DNA of 64,000 nt from Paraburkholderia graminis C4D1M (GTDB lineage: Bacteria > Pseudomonadota > Gammaproteobacteria > Burkholderiales > Burkholderiaceae): NCBI RefSeq assembly GCF_000172415.1, contig NZ_ABLD01000003.1, positions 186,001-250,000 of the forward strand, given 5' to 3'. Shown here piece after piece: positions 37,186 to 47,946 of the stretch. A program made the position numbers and the translations under genes. Numbering within the stretch: position 1 is the stretch's first letter; each line of letters starts with the position of its first letter. The notes under the pieces are model-generated. The model saw only the letters and a list, made by a program, of their open reading frames with translations, did no database searches and had not been told where the DNA came from.

Positions 37186-37572
37186 TTACTTCTTCTTCTG
37201 GATGAATTCGATCTTGTAGCCGTCCGGATCGGTCACGAATGCGATCACGGTCGTGCCGTGTTTCATCGGGCCCGCTTCACGCACGACCGTGCCGCCTTGC
37301 GCCTTGATTTTTTCGCAGGCGGCGTAGGCGTCTTCCACTTCCACGGCGAGATGGCCGAAACCGTTGCCGAGGTCATAGGACGGCGTGTCCCAGTTATGCG
37401 TCAATTCGATGACGGTGCCGTCGCGCTCATCCGTGTAGCCGACGAACGCCAGCGTGAACTTGCCATCCGGATAATCGTCGCGGCGCAGTAACTTCATGCC
37501 GAGCAGTTCGGTGTAAAACGCGATCGAACGGTCCAGGTCGCCGACCCGGAGCATGGTGTGAAGCAGGCGCAT
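37186..37572 (-). CDS. gloA: Lactoylglutathione lyase (glyoxalase I)
   Basis: Predicted 128 aa. It isomerises the methylglyoxal-glutathione hemithioacetal to S-lactoylglutathione. Metal ligands H5, E56, H74 and E122 fall at exactly the E. coli GloA positions; [20 protein letters not shown] is the family start. The length and lack of the eukaryotic insertion fit the Ni/Co-activated class. It is convergent with the YgjP-like gene. Confidence 0.96.
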   Translation of the reverse strand: MRLLHTMLRVGDLDRSIAFYTELLGMKLLRRDDYPDGKFTLAFVGYTDERDGTVIELTHNWDTPSYDLGNGFGHLAVEVEDAYAACEKIKAQGGTVVREAGPMKHGTTVIAFVTDPDGYKIEFIQKKK

Positions 37573-37683
37573 CGTGTACTCCCTGTTGCTTTGACGTCGA
37601 GACCGTCAATGTACCCGGAATCGCCCGCCGTTGCAGCGGACGCAATGCTCGCAATCGACGTGTGAAACGCGCTTCGCAACGCT

Positions 37684-38796
37684 TCAGAACTGATGCCGCA
37701 GCCCCGCCATCAAGCCGATTTGCGAGCCTTTCTGCGCGAGGCCCACGGCATTCACGCCCTGCAATTGCGCGCCGATCAGGTCGCCGCGATACAGCGAATA
37801 ATCGCCTTCGACGTAGACGTCCGTGCGCTTCGACAGGTTGTAGTCGGCGACGAGCTGGTATTGCCACGCCGAGCCGTCTTTCGCGGGAGTTTTGCCGTCC
37901 TGCAAGGTCCGCCAGACATTCGCCGCCACATGCCACGCGTTGCCGATCTGCTGCGTGATGCCGCCCATGAACATGCGCCGTCGCGAGAAGTCGGTGTACT
38001 TGAGCGCGGTCAGCGAGGCGGCGGAAAACGGTCCGTTGGCGAACGTGGAGAAACCGGCGTCGGCCCGATTGACGATATAGCCGAGCGAAAAGCGCGTCTT
38101 GTCCCACGTGTACGAGCCGCCGAATGTCCACGCTTTCGCCGACGCGCCGTTGACCGAGTCTTTCGACTCCTCATACGCGCCGCCGACGGTGAACGGTCCT
38201 CCCGCCGGCGCATAGGCCGCCGCCGCGCCGATCTGGCTGCCGTACGAGTTGCCGGCATTGCCGCCGAACGCGTAGCCCGCTGCAAAGGTGAGTCCGTTGT
38301 ACTTCGCCTGATACTGCACCTGGTTGCTGGTCCAGATGCCGCCCGTCATCGTCACTTCGGGCTGAAAGCTGAAATCGTACGGAATCCACGGATTGCTGCC
38401 GTAGCCGCCTACCGTGATGCCTTCAATCATCACGTTGTACTGACGGCCGAAAATCACCTGGCCGTAGGAAGTGGACCGCACACCGATCTGCGCTTCGTTG
38501 AAGAACGGCAAGGTCGGGTCGCTCTGCCCGCTGTTGATGTAGATGCGGTTCTCGAGCTTGAAGAAGGTCGACCAGCCGCCGCCCAGATCCTCGACGCCCT
38601 TGAGCCCCCAGCGGCTTTGCGTCATGCCGCCGGTGCCGAGTCCGAGCGACGAATCGCCGGCCTTGTTGGCATGCGTCAGATAGCGCACGCTCTCGTCGAC
38701 CACGCCGTACAGCGTCACGCTCGATTGGGCGTGCGCGGCCGGACAGCCGAGCGACATCAACGTGACAACGGCCGCGCCTCTGCTGAGGGTCATCAT
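37684..38796 (-). CDS. Outer-membrane porin of the Burkholderia general-porin family
   Basis: Predicted 370 aa. It has a signal peptide of about 23 residues (ending PAAHA/QSS), then SSVTLYGVVDESVRYLTHAN, then SRWGLKGVEDLGGGWSTFFKLE and FGRQYN, and ends in phenylalanine (GLRHQF) as outer-membrane barrels do. These are the hallmarks of gram-negative porin_4 proteins, 16-stranded trimeric diffusion channels. GAGGAAA before ATG 38796 supports the start. No regulator lies next to it. Confidence 0.94.
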   Translation of the reverse strand: MMTLSRGAAVVTLMSLGCPAAHAQSSVTLYGVVDESVRYLTHANKAGDSSLGLGTGGMTQSRWGLKGVEDLGGGWSTFFKLENRIYINSGQSDPTLPFFNEAQIGVRSTSYGQVIFGRQYNVMIEGITVGGYGSNPWIPYDFSFQPEVTMTGGIWTSNQVQYQAKYNGLTFAAGYAFGGNAGNSYGSQIGAAAAYAPAGGPFTVGGAYEESKDSVNGASAKAWTFGGSYTWDKTRFSLGYIVNRADAGFSTFANGPFSAASLTALKYTDFSRRRMFMGGITQQIGNAWHVAANVWRTLQDGKTPAKDGSAWQYQLVADYNLSKRTDVYVEGDYSLYRGDLIGAQLQGVNAVGLAQKGSQIGLMAGLRHQF

Positions 38797-39150
38797 GTCG
38801 TTTCCTCGTATCGGCTCCGCTTTGCGCGGATAGAGTTTGACTGCTGACGCGGCGCAGCGTCCGCGAGGTCGGCTTCCTACAGAAGCCCGGAATCGGCGAC
38901 ACAGTGCGCACTAACGTACTGACAGGCAGTGCTCACGGCGCTGTCGTCGAACCTTAGCGCGAAATAACGACGGTAAGAAATAGGTGTTGCGCGAGGTGTT
39001 GCGCGGGCGTTGCGCAAAATCAGCAAAAGGACTTGCGAGTTATAGGAAGCACGCGTAGGCGGTGGGGGCATCGGCCGGGCGGGCCGGCGGGTTTGATATG
39101 GTACGTGCTGCGCCGTTCAACCGTCTTGCCTTCCTCTCACGACATCGCCC
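38797..39150. other. Divergent region between the porin and the EamA transporter
   Basis: 354 bp without a gene. It contains three copies of GTTGCGC starting at 38986, 38998 and 39009, spaced 12 and 11 bp, in the less GC-rich stretch near the transporter side. No clear promoter pair was found. Confidence 0.45.
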
Positions 39151-40086
39151 ATGAGCACCACCGCCCTGCCCGCGCGCCGCGCCCCCGATGGCTTCGCCGT
39201 CCTGCTGATGGTCGGCTTGTGCGCGATCTGGGGCTTCCAGCAAGTCGCCATCAAAAGCACCAACGCCGCGTTGCCGCCGCTATTTCAGGCAGGCTTGCGC
39301 TCGACCATCGCGGCGTTGCTCGTGTGGGGCTGGGCTCGCTCGCGCGGCACGCCGCTCTTTCGCGACGACGGCACGCTCGCCGCAGGTCTGCTGGCGGGCG
39401 TCCTGTTCGCCGCCGAATTCGTGTGCATCTTCCTCGGGCTGACGCTGACCAGCGCGTCGCGCATGGCGGTCTTTCTGTACACCGCGCCGTGCTTTACGGC
39501 GCTCGGGCTGCATTGGTTCGTCGACGGCGAGCGGATGCGGCGCATCCAATGGATCGGCATTGTCGTCGCGTTCGCGGGCATCGCGCTGGCTTTCGCGGAT
39601 GGCTTCCTGCATGGCGCCACGGCGAGCGGCTCGTCACTGGCCGCGGTGGCCGGCGACGCGCTCGGCGTGCTGGCAGGCGTCGCGTGGGCCGCGACGACCG
39701 TCGTGGTGCGCGCCACGCGGCTCGCGCAGTCGAGCGCGAGCAAGACGCTCTTCTATCAACTGACTGTGTCGGCCGTGGTCCTGCTCGTGATGGCGCTGGC
39801 GCTCGGCGAGGCGCATGTCGACACGGTCACGCCGCTCGCGGTCGCGAGCCTCGCGTATCAGGCGGTGGTAGTCGCGTTCGTCAGCTATCTGGTGTGGTTC
39901 TGGCTGCTCACGCGCTATGTCGCGTCGCGGCTGTCGGTGTTCTCGTTTCTGACGCCGCTCTTTGGCGTGACCTTCGGCGTGCTGCTGCTCGGCGAGTCGT
40001 TCAGCTTGCGTTTTCTGATGGCCGCGGCGGTCGTGCTGACCGGTATCGCGCTCGTCAATGCGCCGGGGAAACGGGCGGGAGCGTAG
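39151..40086 (+). CDS. EamA/DMT-superfamily transporter
   Basis: Predicted 311 aa with ten membrane helices in two EamA repeats. Typical motifs are GLCAIWGFQQVAIKSTNAAL in the first repeat and LLTRYVASRLSVFSFLTPLF with LLLGESFSLRFLMAAAVVL in the second. Members export amino acids and other small metabolites; the substrate is unknown. It is divergent from the porin and convergent with rsmA. No strong ribosome site was seen before ATG 39151. Confidence 0.9.
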   Translation: MSTTALPARRAPDGFAVLLMVGLCAIWGFQQVAIKSTNAALPPLFQAGLRSTIAALLVWGWARSRGTPLFRDDGTLAAGLLAGVLFAAEFVCIFLGLTLTSASRMAVFLYTAPCFTALGLHWFVDGERMRRIQWIGIVVAFAGIALAFADGFLHGATASGSSLAAVAGDALGVLAGVAWAATTVVVRATRLAQSSASKTLFYQLTVSAVVLLVMALALGEAHVDTVTPLAVASLAYQAVVVAFVSYLVWFWLLTRYVASRLSVFSFLTPLFGVTFGVLLLGESFSLRFLMAAAVVLTGIALVNAPGKRAGA

Positions 40087-40175
40087 CGCGCACTATCCGC
40101 TATACGCTCGCTATATGCCGGCTATAAAAGCGGCGAGGCGTCCGTCGCAAAGCCAGGCCGCCACTGAGCCGCGTA

Positions 40176-41006
40176 TCAGGCCCTGGCCGCCACGATCTGC
40201 GCGACGCGCACATATTCGGCGACCGGCACATCTTCGGCGCGGCGTTGCAGGTCGAAGCCGATCGCCTCGAAGTCGACGCGATCGCGGAACGCAGCCAGCG
40301 TGTTGCGCAGCATCTTGCGCCGCTGCGAGAAGGCAGCGGTGACCACCTCGCCGAGCACGCGCTCGTCCACGGGCGTGAGTTCGTGCGGCGCATATGGAAT
40401 CATTCGCACGATCGCGGAATCGACTTTCGGCGGCGGCTGGAACGCCTCGGGCGGCACGTCGAGCTGCTTGTCGATCACATAGCGATATTGCAGCATCACC
40501 GAAAGACGGCTGAACGCCTTCGTGCCCGGCTCGGCCACCATCCGCTCCACCACCTCGTTTTGCAGCATGAAGTGCTGATCGATCACGCGAGGCGCGAACG
40601 ACACGAGATGAAACAGCAGCGGGCTCGAAATGTTGTACGGCAGATTGCCAACAATGCGCAGCGACGGCGCGTCGCCAGGCGCGGCCAGCGAGCCGAAGTC
40701 GAACGCGAGCGCATCGCCCGCATGCAGTTCGAGCAGCTCGCCGAACTTGTTCTTCAGACGCCCGATCAGATCGCGGTCCAGCTCGACGGCATGCAGCGGC
40801 GCCTCGGGCGTGGCGAGACGCTCGATCAGCGGCTCGGTCAGCGCGCCGAGTCCCGGCCCGATTTCGACCATGCGCTCGCCGCGTTGCGGCCGGATCACGT
40901 CGACGATCGAATCGATCACGCCCATGTCGACCAGAAAGTTCTGCCCGAAACGCTTGCGCGCGATATGACCTTGGTGGCGGCCCTGCTGCTGTCTGCTGGT
41001 GGACAT
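40176..41006 (-). CDS. rsmA: 16S rRNA (adenine1518/1519-N6)-dimethyltransferase RsmA
   Basis: Predicted 276 aa. It dimethylates two adjacent adenines near the 3' end of 16S rRNA. It shows [14 protein letters not shown] motif [14 protein letters not shown] (residues 47-60), NLPYN (121-125) and the C-terminal [12 protein letters not shown]. It is the last gene of lptD-surA-pdxA-rsmA, an order shared with E. coli and pseudomonads. Confidence 0.97.
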   Translation of the reverse strand: MSTSRQQQGRHQGHIARKRFGQNFLVDMGVIDSIVDVIRPQRGERMVEIGPGLGALTEPLIERLATPEAPLHAVELDRDLIGRLKNKFGELLELHAGDALAFDFGSLAAPGDAPSLRIVGNLPYNISSPLLFHLVSFAPRVIDQHFMLQNEVVERMVAEPGTKAFSRLSVMLQYRYVIDKQLDVPPEAFQPPPKVDSAIVRMIPYAPHELTPVDERVLGEVVTAAFSQRRKMLRNTLAAFRDRVDFEAIGFDLQRRAEDVPVAEYVRVAQIVAARA

Positions 41007-41076
41007 CGAAGAAACGCTAAAGAAAGAACACTGCTTGAAAAGAGACGACGCGCGAGGCTGCCGCGGCAGCGTTGAA

Positions 41077-42087
41077 TCAGCCCGCGCGGCGATGTTGCGC
41101 CATGGACACCGCTGTGTCGATGGCGGCGATCAGGCTGCCCGCGTCGGCGCGGCCGGTGCCGGCCAGATCGAGCGCGGTGCCGTGATCGACCGACGTGCGG
41201 ATAATCGGCAAGCCGAGCGTGATGTTGATGCCTTCGCCGAACGTCGCGTACTTCAGTACCGGCAAGCCCTGATCGTGGAACATGGCGAGCACGCAGTCGG
41301 CTTCGTCCAGATAACGCGGCTGAAACAGCGTGTCGGCAGGATAAGGACCGCGCGCGTCGATGCCTTCACCGTTCGCGAGTTTCAGCGCGGGCGAGATCAC
41401 GTCGATTTCCTCGCGCCCGAGATAGCCGTTTTCGCCTGCATGCGGATTGAGCCCGGTCACGAGAATGCGCGGCGCGGGCAAGCCGAAGTGATGCCGCAAG
41501 TCGTGATCGACAATGCGCAACGTCTCGACGAGACCTTGCTGCGTCAACGCGGCGGAAACGTCTTTCAGCGGCAGATGCGTGGTCGCGAGCGCGACCCGCA
41601 ACGGACGCTTGCCGGTGCCCGCCAGCATCATCACCACGCGCGGCGTGTGCGTGCGCTCGGCGAGATATTCGGTATGGCCGGTAAAGGGCACGCCGGCGTC
41701 GTTAATCGTGCTCTTTTGCAGCGGCGCGGTGACGATCGCATCGAAGGTGCCGGCCATTGCGCCGTCGATTGCGCTGTCCAGCAGATCGAGCACGTAGCGC
41801 CCATTGGCCGCGTTCAGTTTGCCCGCGACCGCCGGCGCGCCGAGCGGCCGATGCTGCACGCTAATGCGCCCCGCCCGCGCGGCGAGCGCGCTCCAGTCGA
41901 CACCCACTGCGCGCGCGCGTTCGGCGAGCAGCGCCGAATCGCCCAGCACCGTGAACTGTGCGCCGGGCCAATGCGCCGCCGCGCCCGCGAGCGCCTGCGC
42001 CGTCAGTTCGGGACCGACGCCGGCCGGCTCGCCGGTCGTGATCGCGATCTGCAACGGCAAGCTGGCGGACTGGGCGGCGGTGTTCAT
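41077..42087 (-). CDS. pdxA: 4-hydroxythreonine-4-phosphate dehydrogenase PdxA
   Basis: Predicted 336 aa. It oxidises 4-phosphohydroxy-L-threonine in pyridoxal phosphate synthesis. Family segments are [52 protein letters not shown] and [20 protein letters not shown], which hold the metal-binding histidines. It starts 5 bp after surA stops and 70 bp before rsmA. Confidence 0.97.
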   Translation of the reverse strand: MNTAAQSASLPLQIAITTGEPAGVGPELTAQALAGAAAHWPGAQFTVLGDSALLAERARAVGVDWSALAARAGRISVQHRPLGAPAVAGKLNAANGRYVLDLLDSAIDGAMAGTFDAIVTAPLQKSTINDAGVPFTGHTEYLAERTHTPRVVMMLAGTGKRPLRVALATTHLPLKDVSAALTQQGLVETLRIVDHDLRHHFGLPAPRILVTGLNPHAGENGYLGREEIDVISPALKLANGEGIDARGPYPADTLFQPRYLDEADCVLAMFHDQGLPVLKYATFGEGINITLGLPIIRTSVDHGTALDLAGTGRADAGSLIAAIDTAVSMAQHRRAG

Positions 42088-42092
42088 GACGA

Positions 42093-43445
42093 TTACCGAA
42101 TGCTCGACAGATCAGGCTTGACTTCGACGTACGCAGTATCGCGCAGTTCGCGCAGCCAGTCGGCGTAAGCCTGTTCGGCCTTGCGCTGACCGATCGCCTG
42201 GCGCGCAAGATCCATTTGCTGTGCAATCGAGCCTTGCGCTTCGCGGCGCTCCAGCACCTGAATCAGGTGATAGCCGTATTCGCTGCGCACCGGGTCGCTG
42301 ATCTGGCCGTCCTGCAGCGAGTTCATCGCGCGCTCGAATTCGGGCACCGTCTCGCCGGGGCTGATCCAGCCCAGGTCGCCGCCTTGCGACGACGAACCGT
42401 CTTGCGAATAGGTGCTGGCGAACTTCGAGAAGTCGCCGCCCGCGGCGATTTCCTTCCTGATTTCGAGCAGCTTCTGACGCGCTTGCGGCTCCGACATGCC
42501 GTCGCCGACGCGCAGCAGAATGTGGCGCACATGCGTTTGCACGAGCTTGGGCGCATCCGAACTCGTGCCCTGACCGGCGCGGCGATCGACGAGACGCACG
42601 ACCTCGAAGCCGTCGCTGGTGCGGATCACTTCCGGATTAACCTGGCCCGGACGCAGTGCCGACGCCGCCTTGACGAACTCCGGCGGCAGCTTCGACGGCG
42701 CCGCGTAGCCCATGTCGCCGCCCTTCGACGCATCCGGCGCCTGCGAATTCGACTTCGCGAGCTTTTCGAAGTTGGCGCCGCCCTTCGCTTCGGCGAGCAA
42801 TGCCTCGGCCTTCTTCTGAGCCGCCTCGATATCGGGTTGCGGCGCGTTCAGCGGCGCCTTCAGCAGAATGTGCTCCAGGTGCAGGTCGCTCGTCGCGCCC
42901 GCGTTCGGGCCGCGCTGACTTGCGATGTAGTTCGCGACTTCCGCGTCCGACACCGTGACCTTGCTGTCTACTTCCTTCTCACGCAGACGCGAGAGCGTCA
43001 GTTCGGTACGCGCGTCGCTCGTGAACGTGGTCCAGGGCACGCCTTGCGCCTCGATACGCGCGCGGTAGACGTCGAGCGAGAGGTTGTTCGCCTGCGCGAG
43101 CCGCTCCAGCGTTTTCTGCACGGCTGCGTCGTCGATATTGATGCCGTCTTCCTTCGCCTTCTGCAACTGGATGCGTTCCAGCACCATCTGGTTGAGCACC
43201 TGCTGACGCAACTGGTCGGCCGGCGGGATCGGCGCGTTTTGCTGGTTCAGGCGGCGCGTGATGAGGCTCACGCGTTCTTCGAGTTCACGCCGCGTGATGA
43301 CACCGTTGTTGACCACTGCGGCGATCGTGTCGACCGTCTGGCCGCGGTTGCCGGCAAGCGCCTGCGCGTGCACCGGCGCCACCGACAGGAAAGACGCCAC
43401 GGCGGCGAGACCTGCCGCGAGCGTTGCCAAGCGAAGCTTTTTCAT
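42093..43445 (-). CDS. surA: Periplasmic chaperone/peptidyl-prolyl isomerase SurA
   Basis: Predicted 450 aa from ATG 43445 ([20 protein letters not shown]), a signal peptide of about 28 residues. The mature part begins [20 protein letters not shown], followed by a chaperone domain and two parvulin domains (with [11 protein letters not shown] and [12 protein letters not shown] as their starts) and a C-terminal helix. SurA escorts outer-membrane proteins such as LptD to the Bam machine. An upstream extension to 43607 has no signal sequence and is not used. Confidence 0.96.
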   Translation of the reverse strand: MKKLRLATLAAGLAAVASFLSVAPVHAQALAGNRGQTVDTIAAVVNNGVITRRELEERVSLITRRLNQQNAPIPPADQLRQQVLNQMVLERIQLQKAKEDGINIDDAAVQKTLERLAQANNLSLDVYRARIEAQGVPWTTFTSDARTELTLSRLREKEVDSKVTVSDAEVANYIASQRGPNAGATSDLHLEHILLKAPLNAPQPDIEAAQKKAEALLAEAKGGANFEKLAKSNSQAPDASKGGDMGYAAPSKLPPEFVKAASALRPGQVNPEVIRTSDGFEVVRLVDRRAGQGTSSDAPKLVQTHVRHILLRVGDGMSEPQARQKLLEIRKEIAAGGDFSKFASTYSQDGSSSQGGDLGWISPGETVPEFERAMNSLQDGQISDPVRSEYGYHLIQVLERREAQGSIAQQMDLARQAIGQRKAEQAYADWLRELRDTAYVEVKPDLSSIR

Positions 43446-43521
43446 GATTGCCACAGATACTCCAATGATGTCGGGCACGCCTGGCCCGTCTTTTCGCATT
43501 CGATGAACGACCGGGCGAGCG

Positions 43522-45888
43522 TCATTCGTAATTGATGAACCGCGACTCCGGCGGCGGCGGTGGCGGCAGCGGCGTATAGCCCGCCACGCTGCTGCGGAAC
43601 GCGGCAATCAGCCCGTTGTCGACGCTCGACAAGCCCTTGAACGTCAACTGCGCGAGAAAGCGCGTGCTCGACTGGTGCTGCCCCGACGTATTCAGCCCGT
43701 TTGCGTAGCGCTGAAGACCCGCGCCGAGCGTCCAGCAATCGGCGTCGTACTGCAGACCAACGAGTCCGTCGACGATGCGATGTCCGCCCAGATCGTAATT
43801 GAAGCGCCCGACACCGAACACCCGATGCGCCAGCGGCCATTGCCCCGACACCAGCACCTGGTTGATAGGCTCGTTGTCGAGCGTGGTGTTCGCGCGCGTG
43901 TACCGATACGCGACGTTGAGCACCTTGCCGGTTGCCGGACTGAATCCGAAGCCGACGCTCGTCTTGACCAGCTGGTTGTTGTCGGCATTATATTGGAACG
44001 CAGTTTCCGACGCGAAACCGGCCCCGAGCTTGAGCGACGCGCCCACGATCAGGTCGGAATGGGTGGCCTGCGTGCTCGTCTGCGTCGGCGTCAGCGTGAC
44101 GCGCTGATCGCGGAAATAGTACTGCTGCGCGATCACGAAGCGCGCGCGTTCGTCGCCCGTTGCCGGGTTGATGAAGCGCGTGGTGAGGGCCGCGGTCAGG
44201 CGGTTTGCATCCGCGATACGGTCGTTGCCGACGAACGTGTTCGGCGTGAAGATTTCGGCGAGCCCGAAGTCGGATTCCGCAGTATCGAAGAGCGGCGCTG
44301 ACTGCTGGTTGCGATACGGCGTGTACACGTAGTACAGGCGCGGTTCCAGCGTCTGGATGTAATCCTCGCCGAAGAGCCGGACCGAGCGGTCGAAAATCAG
44401 ACCGGTGTCGAACGTCAGCGTGGGGATCGATTCGGTGAAATTCTTCGGCGTGCCGGCGGGCACGTCGTTGCTGATGTTGTTCAGGTTGTACGACGCGAAG
44501 TGCCACTGCACCTTCGGCGTGACGAAATAACCCGGCCCCACCACGGAGTACGAAATATACGGGTTGAACATCACCCGTTGACCCTGGGTCATGTCCGCGG
44601 TCGTGATGCGGAAATTCGTGTAGTCCGCTTCGGCGCCGAAGTCGAAGCCGCCCACGTTGTACTTCGCGTACCTCACGTTCAACTGCGGCTCGCGGCCATA
44701 CGGCGCGACCGACGGCGTGAGCGTCTGCCAATGCTGCTCGCGCGCGAGCACGGACCACGGGCCGTTGTTGTAGGTCAACCCGGCTTCCTGCTGATACAGG
44801 AGCTGGGTGCCGTTCATGAACTGATTCGACGACGACGACAGGTCTTCCGGATACGTATTGTCCGAAACCTTGTTGTAGTAGATGTAGCCGCCGAACCCGT
44901 TGCCGAAGTTCTGGTTGTGCTGGATATACAGCGCGTAGCGGTTGGTCTTCGTCAGCCGGTCGTTCGGCAGGTACTCGCCGGTAATCGAGCCAGAATACGT
45001 GGGCGACAGATAGCGGAAGGTGCTTTGCAACTGCACGCCGCGCTTCGAAATGATCCGCGGCGTGACCGTCAGATCGCGATTCGGCGCGATGTTGAAGTAA
45101 TACGGCACCGACAGTTCGAAACCGTTCGTCGAACTGAGCGAGAAGGTGGGCGGCAAGATACCGCTGCGCCGCTCGCCCGACAGCGGAAACGACAGCCACG
45201 GCGACGCGAACACCGGCACGCCCTGGAAAAACAGCACGCTGTTGTAGGCCACGCCTTCGTCGGCACCGGTATCGAAATCGAACTCGCTGCCCTTGATGTA
45301 CCACGCCGGATTATCCGCGCACGCGCAGGCCGTGTAGGTGCCCTTCGTGAACACCGAGCGCTCGTTGTCGAGCAGATCGACGCGCTCCGCGCTGCCCGAA
45401 CCGCCCGTCACGTTGAAGTGATACTTGGGCGCGGTCATGAAGCCTTCGCTCGAATCCACGCGCATGTGCGCCTCGGGCCCCGCGAAGGTTGTACCGTTGT
45501 TGCTGATGTGAACCTGGCCGTATGCGTCGGCCATGTCCGAGTCCTGATCGTAATGCAGCGCGTCGGACTTGATGACGACCGTACCGCGGCGCACTTCGGC
45601 CGCGCCCTTGACGGCCATGTCCTGGTCCGTCGTGCCGTTGGTCGAATCGCCGAGCACGAACGTGGCCGGCTTCTGTCCCGGCTGCAGCACATGGTCTTCG
45701 AGTTGCGGAGCGAGTTGCATGCCCCACGGTGGATCGATTGGCTGCGGCTGCGCCGCCTCACCGACCAATTGGGCGTGAGCAAGCGCGGGCACGAGGCCCG
45801 GTACGGCGATCAACGCCGCGACGAGCCGCCTTTTGCGCGGCATCGCGGCACAAGAGGGATTCGTTTGGGAAAGCTGTCTAGGCGGCAT
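43522..45888 (-). CDS. lptD: LPS-assembly outer-membrane protein LptD
   Basis: Predicted 788 aa, like E. coli LptD (784 aa). It has a signal peptide (cleavage near residue 39, ALAHAQ), an OstA/LptA-like domain (residues 85-200) and a large C-terminal barrel. LptD with LptE places lipopolysaccharide in the outer leaflet. Mature cysteines are only C188, C190 and C718; E. coli has four (31, 173, 724, 725), so the disulfide pattern must be simpler. The C-terminus is proline-rich ([12 protein letters not shown]). Start is ATG 45888 or ATG 45843; neither has a clear ribosome site. It heads the lptD-surA-pdxA-rsmA unit. Confidence 0.95.
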   Translation of the reverse strand: MPPRQLSQTNPSCAAMPRKRRLVAALIAVPGLVPALAHAQLVGEAAQPQPIDPPWGMQLAPQLEDHVLQPGQKPATFVLGDSTNGTTDQDMAVKGAAEVRRGTVVIKSDALHYDQDSDMADAYGQVHISNNGTTFAGPEAHMRVDSSEGFMTAPKYHFNVTGGSGSAERVDLLDNERSVFTKGTYTACACADNPAWYIKGSEFDFDTGADEGVAYNSVLFFQGVPVFASPWLSFPLSGERRSGILPPTFSLSSTNGFELSVPYYFNIAPNRDLTVTPRIISKRGVQLQSTFRYLSPTYSGSITGEYLPNDRLTKTNRYALYIQHNQNFGNGFGGYIYYNKVSDNTYPEDLSSSSNQFMNGTQLLYQQEAGLTYNNGPWSVLAREQHWQTLTPSVAPYGREPQLNVRYAKYNVGGFDFGAEADYTNFRITTADMTQGQRVMFNPYISYSVVGPGYFVTPKVQWHFASYNLNNISNDVPAGTPKNFTESIPTLTFDTGLIFDRSVRLFGEDYIQTLEPRLYYVYTPYRNQQSAPLFDTAESDFGLAEIFTPNTFVGNDRIADANRLTAALTTRFINPATGDERARFVIAQQYYFRDQRVTLTPTQTSTQATHSDLIVGASLKLGAGFASETAFQYNADNNQLVKTSVGFGFSPATGKVLNVAYRYTRANTTLDNEPINQVLVSGQWPLAHRVFGVGRFNYDLGGHRIVDGLVGLQYDADCWTLGAGLQRYANGLNTSGQHQSSTRFLAQLTFKGLSSVDNGLIAAFRSSVAGYTPLPPPPPPESRFINYE

Positions 45889-46063
45889 GTATCGTTTGGC
45901 GAATCGGCCCGTCCGTCAGCTTTTGCAGTCACGATCCACCGCCTGCACACCACGACCGTGACAGTCGGCTGCACACAATATTTACAATCTCCGAACGGTG
46001 AGGCGGGCGGTAAAGCGGAATACGCGAAAGCTGGCGTGAGTCGCGTCAAAAAAGTCGTGGGGT

Positions 46064-46092
46064 ATTATATGGCAAGACGTTGTCCCTCTGAA
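46064..46092 (-). promoter_or_regulatory. Candidate promoter of lptD-surA-pdxA-rsmA
   Basis: On the minus strand TTCAGA (46092-46087), a 17-bp spacer and a perfect TATAAT (46069-46064). Transcription would begin near 46057 and give a leader of about 170 nt before lptD. The same site read on plus gives TATTAT, a possible -10 for amgK, without a good -35. Confidence 0.55.
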
Positions 46093-46108
46093 TTTGCCGC
46101 CGGTTTTC

Positions 46109-47221
46109 ATGACGCTGCCCCCTTCCCAAGACTTCACACACCATCCCGCCGACAGCCGCCTCGAACTGCTCAAGGCCTGGCTGCAAGGCCACGCGGCCCG
46201 TTATGCACTCGACATCAGCACGCTCGCGCCCGCTTCGTCCGACGCGAGCTTTCGCCGCTATTTCCGGCTCGCCGGTAAGGCGGCGGAAGGCGAAAACGCC
46301 GGCACGCTGATCGCGGTCGACGCGCCGCCGCCCGAAAAATGCCGCGAGTTCGTGCAGGTCGCGCAGTTGCTCGAAGCGGCCAACGTGCATGTGCCGCGCA
46401 TCCTCGAAGTGGATTTCGACGCGGGCTTGATGCTCGTCACCGATCTCGGCACCGCGTCGTACCTCGGCGCGCTCACGGCCGCGCAAAACGATAACGATCC
46501 GCGCCGCGCACGCACGCTGATGCGCGACGCGCTCGACGCGCTGATCCGCTGGCAACTGACATCGCGCGAAGACGTGCTGCCGCCGTTCGACGAAGCGTTC
46601 CTGCGCCGCGAGATGGAGCTGATGCCGGAGTGGTTCATCGGCAGGCACCTGGGGCGCGAGGTCGACGACAATACGCGCGGCCTGCTCGACCGCACGTTCG
46701 CGCTGCTGATCGCGAGCGCGCGGGCGCAGCCGCAAGTGTTCATGCTGCGCGATTTCATGCCGCGCAATCTGATGGTGTGCGCAGCGCCAGGCGCGGCCGG
46801 CGAAGCAAGCCGCGCGGCCAACCCCGGCGTGCTCGACTTCCAGGACGCGGTATACGGCCCGATCACTTACGACGTCGCGTCCTTGTTGCGCGACGCCTTC
46901 CTCAGTTGGGACGAGGAGTTCGAGCTCGATTGCTTCGTGTACTACTGGGAACGCGCGAAGAAAGCCGGCCTGCCCGTCGATCCCGATTTCGGCGAGTTCT
47001 ATCGGCAGATCGAATGGATGGGTCTGCAACGGCATATCAAGGTGCTGGGTCTCTTCTGCCGCATCAATTACCGCGACAGCAAGGCGCATTACATGAACGA
47101 CTTGCCGCGCTTCATCGGCTATGCGCGCAAGGTGGCCGAACGTTATGCGCCGCTGCGTCAGTTCGGCAAGCTGCTCGACGATCTCGAAGGCCGCGCGAAT
47201 GAAATCGGCTACACGTTCTGA
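46109..47221 (+). CDS. amgK: N-acetylmuramate/N-acetylglucosamine anomeric kinase AmgK
   Basis: Predicted 370 aa from ATG 46109. An aminoglycoside-phosphotransferase-like kinase: SSDASFRRYFRL in the N-lobe, the catalytic loop LRDFMPRNLMV (D215, N220) and the metal motif LDFQDAVYGPITYD. AmgK phosphorylates MurNAc at the anomeric carbon in the pathway that recycles cell-wall sugars without MurQ, as worked out in Pseudomonas putida. It is 9 bp upstream of murU and divergent from lptD, the same arrangement as in pseudomonads, which decides the call over a generic phosphotransferase. Confidence 0.92.
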   Translation: MTLPPSQDFTHHPADSRLELLKAWLQGHAARYALDISTLAPASSDASFRRYFRLAGKAAEGENAGTLIAVDAPPPEKCREFVQVAQLLEAANVHVPRILEVDFDAGLMLVTDLGTASYLGALTAAQNDNDPRRARTLMRDALDALIRWQLTSREDVLPPFDEAFLRREMELMPEWFIGRHLGREVDDNTRGLLDRTFALLIASARAQPQVFMLRDFMPRNLMVCAAPGAAGEASRAANPGVLDFQDAVYGPITYDVASLLRDAFLSWDEEFELDCFVYYWERAKKAGLPVDPDFGEFYRQIEWMGLQRHIKVLGLFCRINYRDSKAHYMNDLPRFIGYARKVAERYAPLRQFGKLLDDLEGRANEIGYTF

Positions 47222-47230
47222 ACAATCACA

Positions 47231-47938
47231 ATGCCTCTGAAGAAAGCGATGATTTTCGCCGCGGGCCGCGGCGAGCGCATGCGTCCGTTGACCGACGCGT
47301 GTCCGAAGCCTCTACTCGAAGCGGGCGGCAAGCCGCTGATTGTCTGGCAGATCGAACGGCTCGCGCGCGCGGGCTTTGAAACCATCGTGATCAATCACGC
47401 GTGGCTCGGCGAGCAGATCGAAGCCGCGCTCGGCGACGGTTCGCGCTGGCACGTCGAGCTGCGCTATTCGCCGGAGCGTGAAGCACTCGAGACGGCGGGC
47501 GGCATCGTGCAGGCGCTGGCGCTGATCGAAGATAACGATGCAAGCGACGTGTTCGTCGCGGTGAGCGGCGACGTGTACGCGGACTTCGATTACAGCAGGT
47601 TGAGCGCGCGCGCCGACGCATTGAAGGCTTTGCCCGAGCCGGGCATGCATCTCGTCATGGTGCCGAATCCGCCGTTTCATCCGAACGGAGACTTTGCGCT
47701 CAAGGACGATGTGTTGTCGCTCGACGGCGCGCCGCGCTTCACGTTCGGCAATATCGGACTCTATGACACGCGCATGTTCCGCGATCTTCCGCGTGGCACG
47801 CGACGCGCGCTCACGCCGTATTACCGCGAAACGATCGCACGCGGTCTTGCGACCGGCGAGTTATACGAAGGCTTGTGGGAAAACGTCGGCACGCCGGCGC
47901 AGCTTCAGCAACTCGACGAGCGGTTGCGGTCGCGCTGA
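47231..47938 (+). CDS. murU: N-acetylmuramate alpha-1-phosphate uridylyltransferase MurU
   Basis: Predicted 235 aa. It turns MurNAc-1-phosphate into UDP-MurNAc, which feeds straight back into peptidoglycan synthesis and bypasses the fosfomycin target MurA. The nucleotidyltransferase signature AMIFAAGRGERMRPLTDACPKP begins at residue 6 (shown in part: GRGERMRPLTDACPKPLLEA), with K26 as catalytic lysine and a metal aspartate in SGDVYADFD. It follows amgK by 9 bp and is convergent with an ABC exporter gene 8 bp away. Confidence 0.92.
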   Translation: MPLKKAMIFAAGRGERMRPLTDACPKPLLEAGGKPLIVWQIERLARAGFETIVINHAWLGEQIEAALGDGSRWHVELRYSPEREALETAGGIVQALALIEDNDASDVFVAVSGDVYADFDYSRLSARADALKALPEPGMHLVMVPNPPFHPNGDFALKDDVLSLDGAPRFTFGNIGLYDTRMFRDLPRGTRRALTPYYRETIARGLATGELYEGLWENVGTPAQLQQLDERLRSR

Positions 47939-47946
47939 GTTGGCGT

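Noticed and set aside
40095..40131. Four CTAT words between the EamA gene and rsmA
   Set aside because: Spacing is irregular and the region is a convergent gene end; no stem or family was recognised.
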